64,000 bases of DNA from contig JAPTYO010000009.1 of NCBI GenBank assembly GCA_036873135.1, forward strand, positions 27,983,756-28,047,755, in the 5' to 3' direction. Each line of letters begins with the position of its first letter. The first letter of the stretch is position 1. The translations under genes were made by a program, and so were the position numbers. Below the pieces are notes generated by a model. The model was not told where the DNA came from. It was given only the letters and a program-made list of their open reading frames with translations, and did not search any database. This document shows, piece after piece, positions 46,585 to 57,985 of this stretch. Source of the stretch: Clarkia xantiana subsp. parviflora. Its lineage: Eukaryota; Streptophyta; Magnoliopsida; Myrtales; Onagraceae.

Positions 46585-47478
46585 ATGAAAGACATGGGAG
46601 AGGCCACGTACATCTTAGGCATTAAGATAGCCCGAGATCGTGCCGCCCGGACATTATTTCTGTCTCAAGAATCTTATATCAACAAATTGTTGAAAAGATT
46701 CAGAATGCTCGATGCTAAACCCGTGGATACGCCGGTTGTGTTCGGGTGCGCGCTGTCAAAGCGTGATGGACCGAAAAAACAGCAGCAGCGTGAACAGATG
46801 AAGGGGACAGAGTACCTAAGCATGGTAGGGAGTCTTATGTATGCCATGCTATGTACTCGACCAGATATCTGTTACGCTGTGGGCCTAGTAGCAAGATTCC
46901 AATCAGATCCTAGTTATCAACATCTAAAGGCCGTAAAACGAATTATAAGGTATCTGAAAGGTACTGCCGACTATGTTCTGTGCTATAAGGGCAAGCAAAG
47001 AGAACTGACAGGTTATAGTGACGTCGACCACGGTGGCGATCCAGATGATCGTAAGTCCACCTCAGGAGGAGTTTTCCTTCTTGCTAATGCTGCTATATCT
47101 TGGGTGAGCAAGAAGCAATCATGTGTCGCGCTTTCCACTATGGAATTGGAATTCGTTGCCCTTTCTAAAAACGCACAAGAAGCGGTCTGGCTGAAAAGGC
47201 TTCTTACTGCATTAATTGGCACTGGCAAAGAGAGAAATCCCGTCAAGGTATACTCCGACAGTCAGGCAGCCAGTGCAGCAGTTAAGAATCCAAAGTACCA
47301 TAGTAGGACCAAACACATTGATGTGAAATACAATTATGCTAAATCTGTTCTGGAAGACAACATAATCGCTTTAGAATACATGTCCAAAGATAAAATGGTT
47401 GCAGATCCATTAACTAAGCCATTATGTAGAGAGATCTTCGAAAAGCACGTAAAACAACTTGGATTACGTAGGGCTTAA
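46585..47478 (+). CDS. pol: Copia D RT C-terminus and RNase H, intact frame
   Basis: 297 open codons: MKDMGEATYILGIKIA (end of the RT palm), INKLLKRFRMLDAKPVDTPV, GSLMYAMLCTRPDICYAVG (thumb and connection), then RNase H with YSDVDHGGDPDDRKSTSGG, ELEFVALSKNAQEAVWLKR, VKVYSDSQAASAAVKN and KMVADPLTKP. The D, E, D residues of RNase H are kept. It ends with the family tail HVKQLGLRRA. It would be translated only as part of the polyprotein, which is broken upstream. The ATG is internal. Confidence 0.85.
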   Translation: MKDMGEATYILGIKIARDRAARTLFLSQESYINKLLKRFRMLDAKPVDTPVVFGCALSKRDGPKKQQQREQMKGTEYLSMVGSLMYAMLCTRPDICYAVGLVARFQSDPSYQHLKAVKRIIRYLKGTADYVLCYKGKQRELTGYSDVDHGGDPDDRKSTSGGVFLLANAAISWVSKKQSCVALSTMELEFVALSKNAQEAVWLKRLLTALIGTGKERNPVKVYSDSQAASAAVKNPKYHSRTKHIDVKYNYAKSVLEDNIIALEYMSKDKMVADPLTKPLCREIFEKHVKQLGLRRA

Positions 47479-48613
47479 ATAAGTGGCTTGTATAAGCGAT
47501 AACATTTTGACATTTGAAATAATAATATTTCGATTGAATAAAAGAATTGCAAACTGAGTATATGATCTATCGACGTCATAATGAGATATATAACATCAGA
47601 TTTTACGGTCTATAAACTAAGTCGTAGGAAGAGGTAAAACTCTTCCACCAAAATTATGTCGAATGTGAACCATGCCCCGTCACACAGGCACGGTCATCTT
47701 GCAAGGAGAGGGGGACCTCTACCCCCAACAAGATTGGCTAAGAATCAGGGGGATAAACCTGGTTAAACGAAACGATAACCTTGTCACGCTTAATGCATGA
47801 CTTAATCTTCATTTTGAACATCGCCGTGTTGGACCCAGTCCGTCATTAAAATCACATTCAGGGCCAGATGAAAGATTCTGCGATAGCATGATTGACATAT
47901 CCCAATCCTGGCTTGTCCAGGTGTGCTATCGACGCGTGCTTCATACTGCGCGTGCCATGTTCGACCACGGGGTCATGCTCGGTTGTGCTAGCTAGAATCC
48001 TAGTGATTCAAAGGGCGCATACTTCTTCACCTTTAGCGTGTGCTTGATCCCAGATGTCTTGTGAAGAGGCATCCAAAGTATCCTCACGGACTCAGAACTT
48101 TTACCTAAGGTCTAGCTCAATGTTCGCTTCCCGGCGTACAAGCATAGAGCCAAAGAAAACGGCCAAGTGACCACGTCTTGGAAACCGGTTGAGTTAGACT
48201 AAGGGTATAAGCGATGGGGATGGTCAAGTTCACCTATAATTCACCGACTCTTGTGTTCACTAGGTGGCCGCCAACCGGATATTAGTTGAAGGTTGTGAAC
48301 ACTTGTAACGAATGCCCTGGAGAAGTATTCCTATGTGGAAAACCGGGTAATTGGAGAGTTATCAGTTGACCAAGGATATAGTGCGGTACATGTTTCATTT
48401 TAACAGGATTGATTTACGAAAGGGAATCAACGTTCTGCGGGCGCTACAATACTCCTAACAGATGAATAGCACAATGTCCGTTGTATCCGCCGGTCGCACG
48501 GAAAATCTCGTATGAACTATTCGGAGACGGAGACAATGAATGAAGACTGAGATGTTGATGCCATTGGATAACTATATATTAACAGGCACCCTCCCATTCC
48601 GGCGAGTGGGAGC
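47479..48613 (+). other. Copia D 3' non-coding region and polypurine tract
   Basis: 1.1 kb, conserved with B and C. It ends TTCCGGCGAGTGGGAGC directly before the LTR. No shared open frame. Confidence 0.78.
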
Positions 48614-49182
48614 TGTTAGCATATGGTGACGTGGCGCCGTAATTGGTAGCCCGTTAATGCTAAGGAAATTACCTAAGTTTATTAGGTAATTGTCACATTA
48701 GGGTAATTGAGCCAAGCCCTAACCCTAATTGACAGGGGAGGCCCAAAATTGGGCCTCCCCCTTAATAGCATAGTTCGGCTGGATTTGTCCCACATTGGTT
48801 GGAGTGGACTTTTGTCCACTCCACCAATCCTATATATAGGGGACTCACCTAAGGGGTTTATTCATTCATTCAGAAGTACCTCCATTGAGGAACTTGAGAA
48901 AAACCCTCTCACCCCCTTAGTAGTGATTTTCGGTGCACATCTCAGTCCGAGGTTCTGTCCCCATTAAAGAATCGATCAGAGGCTTTGTTGTGGAGCTCAC
49001 ACCACGTAGAACTTATTCTTACGAGAACTTGTACGTGGTTCCGACCGGAGGATCAGAACTCCCTCCACGACGTTCTTGGGCAGGAAAGCTAAAATGTATG
49101 TGTACATTATTCCGCTGCGTAGTTAGATTACTTGCATGTACACGTTTAGCATTTCGCAGTATTACGTCCCCGTAATCCAACA
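48614..49182 (+). repeat. 3' LTR of copia D
   Basis: 569 bp, TGTTAGCATATGG to CCCCGTAATCCAACA, with CCTATATATAGGG as TATA region near 48828. Same type as the copia C LTRs. Confidence 0.88.
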
Positions 49183-49187
49183 GGGGT

Positions 49188-49325
49188 GGTACCCTCCTTT
49201 GAGATATATGGTCATGATAGTCATTGTTGAGGTATAGGGGGTGTTACCCTCTTTTGAGATATATGAAAATGATAGTCATTGTTGAGGTATAGGGGTGCTA
49301 CCCTCCTTTGAGTTGTTGGTTGTGG
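49188..49325. repeat. Short tandem repeat, ~60-bp unit
   Basis: Three copies of a unit containing ACCCTC-TTTGAGATATATG, ATGATAGTCATTGTTGAGGTATAGGGG. Probably the edge of the array region of Tat-type remnant I. Confidence 0.75.
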
Positions 49326-49339
49326 CTTTAAAATAGTCT

Positions 49340-49630
49340 TTTAAAATATGATCGCCCTTTGATTGAAGGACTTACATTCCATATCTTGTTGGATGGGTTG
49401 TCCTTTTATTGGGGGACTTACTTCCTATATCATGTTGGAAGGGTTGCCCTTTGATTGGGGGACTTACACTTCATATCTTGTTGGAAAGGTTGCCCTTTGA
49501 TTGGGAGACTTACACTCCATATCTTGTTGGATGGGTTTCCTTTTGATTGGGGACTTACACTCCATATATTGTTGGATGGGTTGCCCTTTTATTGGGGGAC
49601 TTACTTCCCGTATCATGTTGGAAGGGTTGC
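49340..49630. repeat. 46-bp tandem array
   Basis: Units marked by (C/A)TTGTTGGA(T/A)GGG and TTGGGGGACTTAC at 46-bp intervals from 49385 onward (49385, 49431, 49477 and further). Contiguous with the next array, whose GGGTTGCCC word it shares. Confidence 0.85.
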
Positions 49631-50545
49631 TATTATGAGTCTTCCCATTTTTATTCAGAAGGGTTGCCCTTATGGGTCTTCCGCTTTTCATTTGGAATGG
49701 TTTCCCTTGTGGGTCTTCCCATTTTCGTTCGGAAGGATTTCCCTTATAGGTCTTCCCCTTTCTATTTGGAAGGTTTCCTTTATGGGTCTTCCCCTTGTCT
49801 TCAAAGGTTTTCCCTTATCGGTCTTCCCCTTTTGTATTCGAAGGGTTGCCCTTGTAGGTCTTCTCCTTTCCTTTTGGAAGTGTTGCCTTTATAGGTCTTC
49901 CCCTTATGTCTTCGAAGGGTTGCCCTTATAGGTCTTCCACTTTCCTTTTGGAAAGGTTGTCTTTATGGGTCTTCCCCTTATATCTTCAAAGGGTTTCCCT
50001 TATAGGTTTTCTCCTTTCCTTTTAGAAGGGTTGCCTTTATGGGTCTTCCCCTTATGTCTTCGAAGGGTTATCCTTATAGGTCTCCCCCTTTCTTTTTGGA
50101 AGGATTGCCATTATGGGTCTTCCCCTTATCTCTTCGAAGGGTTTCCCTTATAGGACTTCCCCTTATGTCTTCGAAGGGTTGCCCTTATAGGTCTTCTCCT
50201 TTCCTTTTGGAAGGGTTGCCTTTATGGGTCTTCCTCTTATGTCTTCGAAGGGTTGCCCTTATAGGTCTTCCCCTTTCCTTTTGGAAGGGTTACCTTTATG
50301 GTCTTCCACTTATGTCTTCAAAGGGTTTCCCTTATAGGACTTCCCCTTTCCTTTTGGAAGGGTTGCCTTTATGGGTCTTCTCCTTATGTCTTCGAAGAGC
50401 TGCCCTTATAGGTCTTCCCCTTTCCTTTTGGAACGGTTGCCTTTATGGGTCTTCCCCTTATGTCTTCGAAGGGTTCCCCTTATAGTTCTTCACATTTCCT
50501 TTTGGAAGGGTTGCCTTTATGGGTCTTCCCCTTTTGGTCGCCGAG
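49630..50545. repeat. 37-39-bp tandem array with hairpin units
   Basis: About 24 contiguous degenerate units, each with a GAAGGGTTGCCCTT-type dyad followed by TATAGGTCTTCCCC. Two subtypes alternate (TCTTCGAAGGG and CCTTTTGGAAGGG), so a 76-bp higher-order period is visible. Open frames here are repeat translations. Confidence 0.9.
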
Positions 50546-52218
50546 GGTATAGGTATGCTTTTGCTTGTATGGATGACACCCTCACTTTTATGAGTAGTGG
50601 TGTGTTCTCTCATTTCCTTCATTGGTATGCACTGAAAGACATTCACTTCATTAGCTCATAAAATATATACATTTTTTAGAGTAATGTGGAGTACATGGAT
50701 CCCCTTCAAGTAGTAATAAACATAACAATTGAGGTTAGATACTCTTTTTCCTCCCTTTTTGGAGTTGATACTTGTGGGGGCTTCCCTTTTCCAGTATAAA
50801 ACACCTTCAAGTGTTTTCCACTAAAGGTGTTGGTTGATGTTTGCACATCTGCATCTTCTAGGCGGTATTTATTGATTGTTGGTATGGATGCATCTTTTCA
50901 GTACCATTTCTTCCTCATGGAACTGATGTGTTTTTTAATGACCCCACCTCATGCTTTGGCTTGTAATAGTTGTTTTAGTTGATGCTTCCATGAACAACAC
51001 CACTTCCATGTATTTTGCAAGTAGTGGTGTGTTTCTTCTATAATTTTTGTAATGAAACATCAAAGTCTTCATTAGTATTAAATTATTTTATTGTAAAACT
51101 TACAATATATGGATGTCGCCTTATGAGGGCGATCACTGTTGCCTCTAACATAGGAGCGAATCATTGTAGTGGGTTTATGTTGTATCCCTCCTTTGTGGTT
51201 TCCATTGGAAGGAGTCATGCCACATATTTGCATGACCCTCTATTTCCGGGGGGACTATCAACCACTAGTTCACATGGTGCCCCCTAGTTTCTCGGTAGTT
51301 GCACTCTTTGTTCTTGTTTAGCCTGTTAAGGCTTATCCTCCTGTTTCTCGGTTGGGTGCCGAGCAGTTGTTCGTTTGGTGCCCCCCAAGTTGCTCGGTCT
51401 CTTTACTCTTTTTTGTTCTTTGAGCATGCCTTTCTTATATGCATCTTCCAGCATTGGTGAAGGGGGGGGGCGTCAATTTTGATTTTCGTCAATGTTTCTT
51501 CCCTTGACTCTTCGTAGGTGTTGATTTGGCACGGTGCCCCCAACAATGTGATGTTCGCACCCTTAGGTGTAGAATGTTGGTTAACACGCACCTTTAGATG
51601 TAATATGCTTGATAAGAGGTGTCCCTCAGGGGATGGTTTTACTTTTCCTGGGCATGGCCATTAAATGATTGAGTGTAGACCTGTCGCTGCCCCCAGTGAT
51701 GACTTTTAGAAATTTTGGTTCACGACGGTGGTGATTTTGGTTCGGAGGGTCTCATCATCTTGCCTCTTGACATTGTTTAGCGTTGAATTTCTCTTGAGCA
51801 GTTCTTGCTTGCCGTGACACCGCTACTTGTTTATCAAGCAGGGTATTTTTCTTCAATGACGACATCATCACTCTTGTTTGTCAAGTAGAGTGCACTTCTC
51901 CACATCTCTAGAAATTAAGAGAACGTGCACTAGCCACTCTTGTGGTATTAAGTTCATTTTTTCCTTCTCCAATAAATATTTTTGGTGCCCTCACCCTTTT
52001 TCTGACGGGATGATGGGACTGATTTTCATTACCGGTACTTGCTTCAGGAGGAATTTATGTGATCTTCTATGCCCATAGAAGCACTAGACATATGTTGGTG
52101 TAATACCTCCACATGGCGTGGTGGTTGCATAATTTCCCAATATTTGTTCCCCAAGAATACTTGTTCTTCCTTCCGAGGTGATAGGCTGACATTGCAGAGG
52201 GTTCTTCAATATGGCTAT
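50546..52218. other. Non-coding part of Tat-type remnant
   Basis: No pol or gag motif and no supported frame. Words such as GGTGCCCCC and TCTCGGT recur (about 51275-51390). It may be the 3' non-coding part of the element that owns the arrays to the left. Confidence 0.45.
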
Positions 52219-52939
52219 TGTTGAGATCAAAATGACGTGGCCTAAAGCTTCTGGTAATGGATTTCGAGATCTCGCATGTGGTTAGCTCTTTTAGTTGTCC
52301 GTGTCGACCTCAGGGGGACTTAGTTTCCTTTAGATGCTTGTAGTAGGCGAGGACCTGAAAAGGGGTGGGGATGGCCCCTGATTCCACTCCGAAGCTTAAG
52401 TCAGTAATGGAATTTTAGAGAATACTTATAAAAGTACGTGTATGTAAGTAAGTAAATAATGAAAGGGTTCTCCTATTTATATAGGAAAGTGCCGACTTCA
52501 AATGGCGGCCACCCTTTTGGGAGGGTTTCTGTCCAGAGTTGGTGTCAGCAGGTGACAAGCAGGTCGACACCTCACCTTTCCTTAGCTAGGAAGGCTTTCT
52601 TTTGGCGGTCGAAGCAGGTCGCCATCTGTCCATTCCTTAAGAGGAAGGGTTTTCTCTAAGGTGGCAAGTAGGTTGCCAGTTTTCCTTTCCTTAGGAGGAA
52701 GGTTTCTTCAATATTATTTGGATGTCGACTCGACTCTTGCCTTAAGAAGGAGAGTTTGGAGCTGATTGGTCGCCAATCTTTGAAGACCTTAGTCGTCGAC
52801 CTTCCCAATATTTGGTGGCGACTATCTTCTCTTGTTTTCATATTCTGAATGTGATTTCTCGTCGACCTCTTTTATGAGTCTCGACTTATATGCTCTCGAC
52901 TTGTATGTATTGGCCCATTTTCACAATCGTAACCCAACA
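52219..52939 (-). repeat. LTR of Tat-type remnant I
   Basis: In plus reading it starts TGTTGAGATC and ends GTAACCCAACA, so both ends fit TG..CA. It has the same internal order as the gypsy-2 LTR: CCTGAAAAGGGGTGG, CTCCGAAGCTTAAGTCAG, and a TATATAAATAGG box on the minus strand near 52470. A purine-rich minus-strand tract (CGAGGGAAAG) abuts the right end, as expected for a 3' LTR, with the antisense-type gene further right. Confidence 0.6.
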
Positions 52940-53286
52940 CTTTCCCTCGAAACTTGAGTCGTCAGCTTCGTATGAAGAAGAGGTCTTAAGTCGAGTACTG
53001 ATCAGGTGGTTCCTTTTGGCGGGAGATATATTAGTCGAATTGTGGTCTTCGGACTTCATCGGTTTCTTGAAACGAGGTCTGGATCTTCAGGCGAGATTAG
53101 GATCTCTCTAGTTACGGCGGTGATCTGTATTCTTGATTTTTGGATTGCTTTGTGAAGCTCAATAGTCACAAAGGTAATATTTGTGTAACGATAATGCTGG
53201 CAGTAATTACACCAATGAGTGATGACCTCGAGAAAGCTTCCTCAGAAAGATATCTTAGGTAGTGGAAACTTCGGTATAAATACTAC
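52940..53286 (+). other. Upstream region of the 61771 gene
   Basis: Non-coding sequence between the LTR of remnant I and the gypsy-2 insertion. It ends with a TATA box and the target site ACTAC. Confidence 0.5.
53275..53282 (+). promoter_or_regulatory. TATA box of the interrupted gene
   Basis: TATAAATA is followed by ACTAC, then the gypsy-2 insertion. With gypsy-2 removed, the sequence runs on into a pyrimidine-rich leader and the ATG at 61771, about 205 bp downstream. Promoter role inferred from position and consensus only. Confidence 0.5.
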
Positions 53287-54047
53287 TGTTGGATCACGGG
53301 CGAAGCTCCGTTACGTCCTTGACGGAAAGCTTGGACTCCTGGGCTCCGCGTAATCCTGCAAAAGGGGATGACCTGGGTGGTGACCCAGAATCCCTCTCCG
53401 ATGCTTAAATGAGTACGGTGATCAATGGGTGGTAAGCAAAGTGTAAGTTCGTATTAGCGTAGATGGTTTTATGAGGTAACCTCCTCCTTTATATAGAAGG
53501 AGGAGTTACTCAGTTACCTGTTACTGCGCTTGGCAGTTATACCCACGATTCCGTGTATCTCGCCATGATTCCGTATATCTCGGCTGGGATTCCATATTTC
53601 TCGCCCCACGCTCCGCGTATCTTACCCGTACCTCCGCGTATCTCGGGCACGCCCTGCGTATTTCGGGGGAGATTATCTATATCTCAACCGTCTTCCCACT
53701 ACTCTCATCTAGTAGGCGGGTTTCTCGGTCTTATCCTCTGATTACAAGTCTCGACTCCTGTCGGGGACTCCAGAGTTGTCTCATTCTAGATCACCACCCA
53801 GGACCTTCAGTCTCTACGGGACAGGTCCAGCCTCTGCGGGGCTTTATTATCGGGGCCTTTACGAAGGCATATCGGGGCCAACTCAGAGGCTTCTTATCGG
53901 GAGCGTTCAGCTCATTCATCGGGACCGCTAAAGTCGGGACCCTTCGTGCTGGGCCTCTGGGCCTTCAAGGCTTTTCACGAGGCCCACTGGACCTACTCGT
54001 CGTCCAGTGGCTGTTAACGGGGCTAACGATTACATCGGAACCCATCA
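53287..54047 (-). repeat. 3' LTR of gypsy-2
   Basis: 761 bp. In plus reading TGTTGGATCACGGG to CGGAACCCATCA. TATATAAAGG on the minus strand near 53495 is the promoter. Confidence 0.93.
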
Positions 54048-54070
54048 TTTGCCCCCAAGACATGGGGGAC
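54048..54070 (-). promoter_or_regulatory. Polypurine tract, gypsy-2
   Basis: The minus strand reads GTCCCCCATGTCTTGGGGGCAAA up to the LTR. The GGGGGCAAA end is the plus-strand primer. The segment also forms a CCCCC/GGGGG dyad. Confidence 0.7.
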
Positions 54071-54119
54071 TTTTAGTTCGTCGTGTCTTTCTATTCCAGA
54101 CCTCCTGACCTCATCGTCG

Positions 54120-54385
54120 AAGGCTTTTGTCTCTATACCTCCCGATACCGCCGTCGGAGGCTTTTATCTTCACACCTCCCGATACTGCCGTCGGGAGCTT
54201 TTGTCTTCGTACCTCCCGATACTGCCGTCGGAGGCTTTTGTCTTCGTACCTCCCGATACTGCCGTCGGGAGCTTTTGTCTTCGTACCTCCCGATACTGCC
54301 AACGGAGGCTTTTGTCTTCATACCTTCCGATACTGCCGTCGGAGGCTGTTGTCTTCGTACCTCCCGATACTGCCGTCGGAGGCTT
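54120..54385. repeat. 37-bp tandem array (gypsy-2 3' region)
   Basis: Seven contiguous units with starts of CCCGATA at 54141, 54178, 54215, 54252, 54289 and further. Units carry the dyad CTCCCGA-TACTGCCG-TCGGGAG or close variants. Confidence 0.93.
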
Positions 54386-54612
54386 TACCACTTAAGGTTT
54401 CTCGTCTACTCGGGACTTCACCACTTAAGGTTTCTCGTCTATTCGGGACTTCACCACTTAAGGTTTCTCGTCTATTCGGGACTTCACCACTTAAGGTTTC
54501 TCGTCCAATCGGGACTTCACCACTTAAGGTTTCTCGTCTATTTGGGACTTCACCACTTAAGGTTTCTCGTCCAATCAGGACTTCACCACTTAAGGTTTCT
54601 CGTCCATGCCTT
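54386..54612. repeat. 33-bp tandem array (gypsy-2 3' region)
   Basis: Seven units of ACCACTTAAGG-TTTCTCGTC with variable YATTCGGGACTTC. CTTAAG is a six-base palindrome in each. Encoded peptide repeats such as HHLRFLV are not considered real. Confidence 0.93.
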
Positions 54613-54639
54613 TTGAGGCCATTTTCATACCCCTTAGGG

Positions 54640-54970
54640 CTTTCATTGCGTCTCTACTGGACGGCTTAGTCGTACCCGTTAAGGCTTTTTGTCGCATCAT
54701 ATAGACGTCTTACACGGACCTGTTAAGGCTTTTTCATACCCGTTAAGGCTTTTGGCCGCATCATATAGACGACTTACGCGGACCCCTCAGGGTCTTTTCA
54801 TACCTAGGCTTTTGGTTGCAGCATATAGACGACTTACGTGTACCCCGTAGGGCTTTTGTCCATACCTGTTAAGGCTTTTGGCCGCGCCATATAGACGACT
54901 TACGCGTCCCCCGCGGGGCCTTCATCGTACCTCGGAAGGCTTTTGTCGCGTCACTCAGGACGTCTTATTA
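54640..54970. repeat. ~66-bp tandem array (gypsy-2 3' region)
   Basis: About five degenerate units with AAGGCTTTTGGCCGC, CATATAGACGACTTACGCG and a short GC box (CCCCTCAGGG, CCCCGTAGGG, CCCCGCGGGG). The GC box also reads as a small dyad. Confidence 0.85.
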
Positions 54971-55095
54971 ACAGTTAGAATAAATTTGAAAGCAATTTGA
55001 TCGGAAGGCAACTTCTTTTATTCACTAATAATTCAAAGTAGGCTTACATCGGATTTTATTGATAGACAATTTGCGCCATTCGTGGCGGCTTCATA

Positions 55096-55820
55096 TCAAA
55101 CATGATACTTCTTCAAGTGTTCACCACTGAAGGAATGCTTCAACGTCTTGCCTTCGAGATCCTCTAACTTGTATGCATTGGGCACTGGCATCCCCACAAT
55201 CTTGTAGGGTCCTTCCCATTTTGGTGACAGCTTGTTGATCTGGTCTTGATGAACAAACTCATTCCTCCGCCAGACAAGTTCTCCCACGAAGAATTGTCGG
55301 GACCTGACACGCCGATTATAATATCGGGCTGTTGCCAAACGCATTCGGGCCTGGACTTCATCAGCCTTCCACCTCTTCTCCTCGAGTAGGTCTAAGTCCA
55401 GACGTCTCATTTCCTCATTTGTCAGAGGCTCGTAATATTTCGCGCGGTGGGACGCCACCGCTATCTCCACGGGAGCGACTGCCTCCGTGCCATAAACCAG
55501 GCCAAACGGAGTTTCTCCTGTTGATTGCTTGGGTGTTGTTCTCACAGCCCATAGCACATTTTCGAGCTCATCCAGCCAATGGCCCTGCAAGGCATAGACT
55601 CTCTTCTTCAAGCCATCCATCACGATCTTGTTGGCTGACTCTACCTGGCCATTGGTCTGGGCGTGGCGGACTGAAGCGGTCCGATGCTCAATGTTTAATT
55701 CTTCCAGGGACTCCTTCAACTGAGCCCCATTGAACGGAGGGCCGTTGTCGCTGATCAACACTCGCGGGACCCCGTACCGGGATATGATTTGAGTCTGAAG
55801 GAACTTGAGGATCTGCTGCC
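55096..55820 (-). pseudogene. pol: Gypsy-2 integrase core and C-terminal domain
   Basis: 221 open codons from 55761 (open from about 55815). RVLISDNGPPF holds the second catalytic Asp, HAQTNGQVESANKIV the Glu, then TTPKQSTGETPFGLVYGTEAV, and a GPY/F-type end (LSPKWEGPYKIVGM, YKLEDLEGKTLKHSF) ending HLKKYHV. It is separated from the upstream integrase part by a single frameshift near 55815 (at GATCCTCAAG). No chromodomain follows. Apart from that shift the integrase looks complete. Confidence 0.9.
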
Positions 55821-57985
55821 CCCGTCGTTCTAGCCAATGCTTTGGCCTCTATCCACTTTGAGAAGTAGTCGATAGCCACGAGTAAGTACTTGCACTGACC
55901 TCTCGCTTGGGGAAGTTGTCCCACCAAGTCAATTCCCCATTGCGCAAAGGGCCATGCACTCCTGATGGGCATTAAGTCCGCGGCGGGAGCCACGATATTT
56001 GGGGCGTACCTCTGGCATGCATCACAGGATCGGACCATCGCGGTCGCTTCTTTGTTCATCGAGGGCCAATAGTAACCCAGGTTCAATGCCTTCTTCACCA
56101 GAGATCGGGCTCCCTCATGACAGGCCGCGACTCCTTCGTGTAGTTCCCTTAGGATCCGATTCGTGTCAGGCTCCGCTACGCATTTTAAGAAAGGTTTTAC
56201 ATACCCTTTTTTGTATAACTGGTTGTCCACCATCGCGTAGTTGTCTGCAATCCGACGCAATCTGACGGCTGCCACTTTATCATCGGGGAGTACTCCCGTA
56301 GTCAGGTACGTGACCATCGGGGTCATCCAAGTGGGCTTCTCCTCTTCTTCCGATCCTGTCCCAATAGCACAGACCTCCACCGAGTCAATGTTTGAGATAA
56401 TCACCTTCTCTAGGAAATGCACCTTCCGATTCTCCTCGAGGGCCACTCCCAGGGCAAACTTACTCAAGACATCTGCTTCCGCGTTCTCTTCCCTCGGGAT
56501 CGCCTCGATATCAAAGCTTTTGAAGCTTCCCTTCAAAGACTGCACCTCGTGCAAATATTTCTTCATCGTCGGACTTTTAGCCTCATAGTTCCCCTGGACT
56601 TGATTTACAACCAAGCTAGCATCGCATTTCACTTTTAGATGGTTGACTCCCGTACCCTTGGCAATCTTAAGGCCTGTGATGAGAGCCTCATACTCCGCTT
56701 CGTTGTTGGTGGCTTTGAATGTCAACGCCAAGGCATATCGCAGGGGCTCGCCTCCACCGGGCGGTATCAATACGAATCCTGCCCCCGAGCCTTCTACACT
56801 CGATGAACCATCAGTGTACATCTCCCAAGTATTCTCCTCATTTGGTTGTTCTGGCTGCTGTTCTGTTGTCGGGACTTCCTCCATGGTTGCCCCCTCTGCG
56901 GGGCCCGTTACTTCCAGATCGGGTGCCGTAGACTCAGCTATAAAATCTGCCAATGCCTGGCCCTTAATAGCGGTTCTCGGAGCGAAATGAATGCGGAACT
57001 CCGTCAGCTCGATGGCCCATTTCACCAATCTCCCCGACGCCTCCGGTCGGTTCAAAAAGTGTTTCAACGGCTGATTAGTCAATACCGTGACTTCATGGGC
57101 AAGGAAGTAAGGTCGTAGCTTTCGAGCGGCAATAATCAACGCGAAGAGATACTTCTCAATAGCGGGATAGTTTATTTCAGACTTGGCAAACGCCTTGCTT
57201 ACATAATAGATAGGCACTTGGTTGCCCTTAACAACTTTAATCAAAACAGAACTAACAGCCACATCAGAAACAGCCAAATAGAGATAGAGCGGCTCGCCTG
57301 GAACTGGTTTTGCCAACGGCGGAAGGGTACGGAGGTGCTGCTTGAGTGCCTGGAATGCTTCCTCGCACTTGTCGGTCCATTCGAACTTCTTGTTGGCCCT
57401 CAATACGTCGAAAAAGGGCATAGCTCGATCACTCGCCTTGGATAGGAAGCGATTCATCGCGGCCAACCGGCCATTCAGTACCTGGACCTCCCGATGAGTC
57501 CTCGGGGACTGCATCTCTTCGATCGCTCGCAGCTTCTCAGGGTTCACCTCGATTCCTCTCTGGCTCACCATGAACCCTAGGAACTTCCCCGAGTTCACCC
57601 CGAAAGCACATTTTTCGGGGTTCAGCCGAACCTGATGGAACTTCATCCGCTCAAATGCCGCCGCCAAATTCTGGACATGGTCTCCTGCCTGTCGGGACTT
57701 CACCAGCATGTCGTCCACATATGCCTCCATGGTTTTCCCCAGCATGTCCCCGAACAACTTGTTCACCATCCGCTGGTAAGTTGCTCCGACATTGATCAAT
57801 CCGAAGGGCATCACGTCGTAATGGTAGACGTCACTGTCAGCGTAAAAAGCTGTGTGGGGGGCATCCTCCTTCGCCATCTTGATCTGGTTGTACTCGGAAT
57901 AAGCGTCCATGAAGCTCAACAGCTCATGTCCCGATGTGGCATCCACCAGCTGGTCAATCCTCGGAAGCGGGTAGCAGTCCTTCGG
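55821..57985 (-). pseudogene. pol: Gypsy-2 RT, dual RNase H and integrase N-terminus
   Basis: Same register as the gag-pro frame, separated from it only by TGA at 57986-57988 (probably a former Cys codon). In order: RT palm (MDAYSEYNQIKM, MPFGLINVGATYQRMV, YVDDMLVKS with YVDD at 57721-57710), the connection RNase H (YYVSKAFAKSEINYPAIEKY), then the archaeal-type RNase H (WEMYTDGSSSVEGSGAGFV, NNEAEYEALITGL, CDASLVVNQVQG, NAEADVLSKFA). Integrase follows with its HHCC finger (HEGVAACHEGARSLV, CDACQRYAPN) and WGIDLVGQLP with the first catalytic Asp. All active-site residues seen are intact. The frame shifts into noise near 55815. Confidence 0.92.

Larger units (their letters stand above)
41655..49182 (+). 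mobile_element. Copia D: longest copia coding region, 5' LTR missing
   Basis: It contains leader (41655-43285), gag, protease, integrase, RT, RNase H, a 3' non-coding region, a polypurine tract and the 3' LTR (48614-49182). The 5' LTR, primer site and first part of the leader are gone at the 41654 junction. LTR and internal sequence are closest to copia C. Domain order protease-integrase-RT-RNase H identifies Ty1/copia. Several stops, frameshifts and active-site losses make it dead. Confidence 0.88.

Noticed and set aside
49455..50661. Open frames of 96-158 codons rich in SSPFLLEGLPLWVF-type repeats
   Set aside because: Translations of the 46-bp and 37-39-bp arrays. The hydrophobic look comes from the CTT-rich units.
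54120..54385. CRISPR-like regular repeats
   Set aside because: Units are directly contiguous with no unique spacers, the sequence is eukaryotic, and no cas genes occur. These are tandem repeats of a retrotransposon 3' region.
54083..54669. Two long overlapping open frames (177 and 180 codons) with peptide repeats
   Set aside because: They are translations of the 37-bp and 33-bp tandem arrays. Open frames appear in several registers and both strands, and no start context or domain exists.
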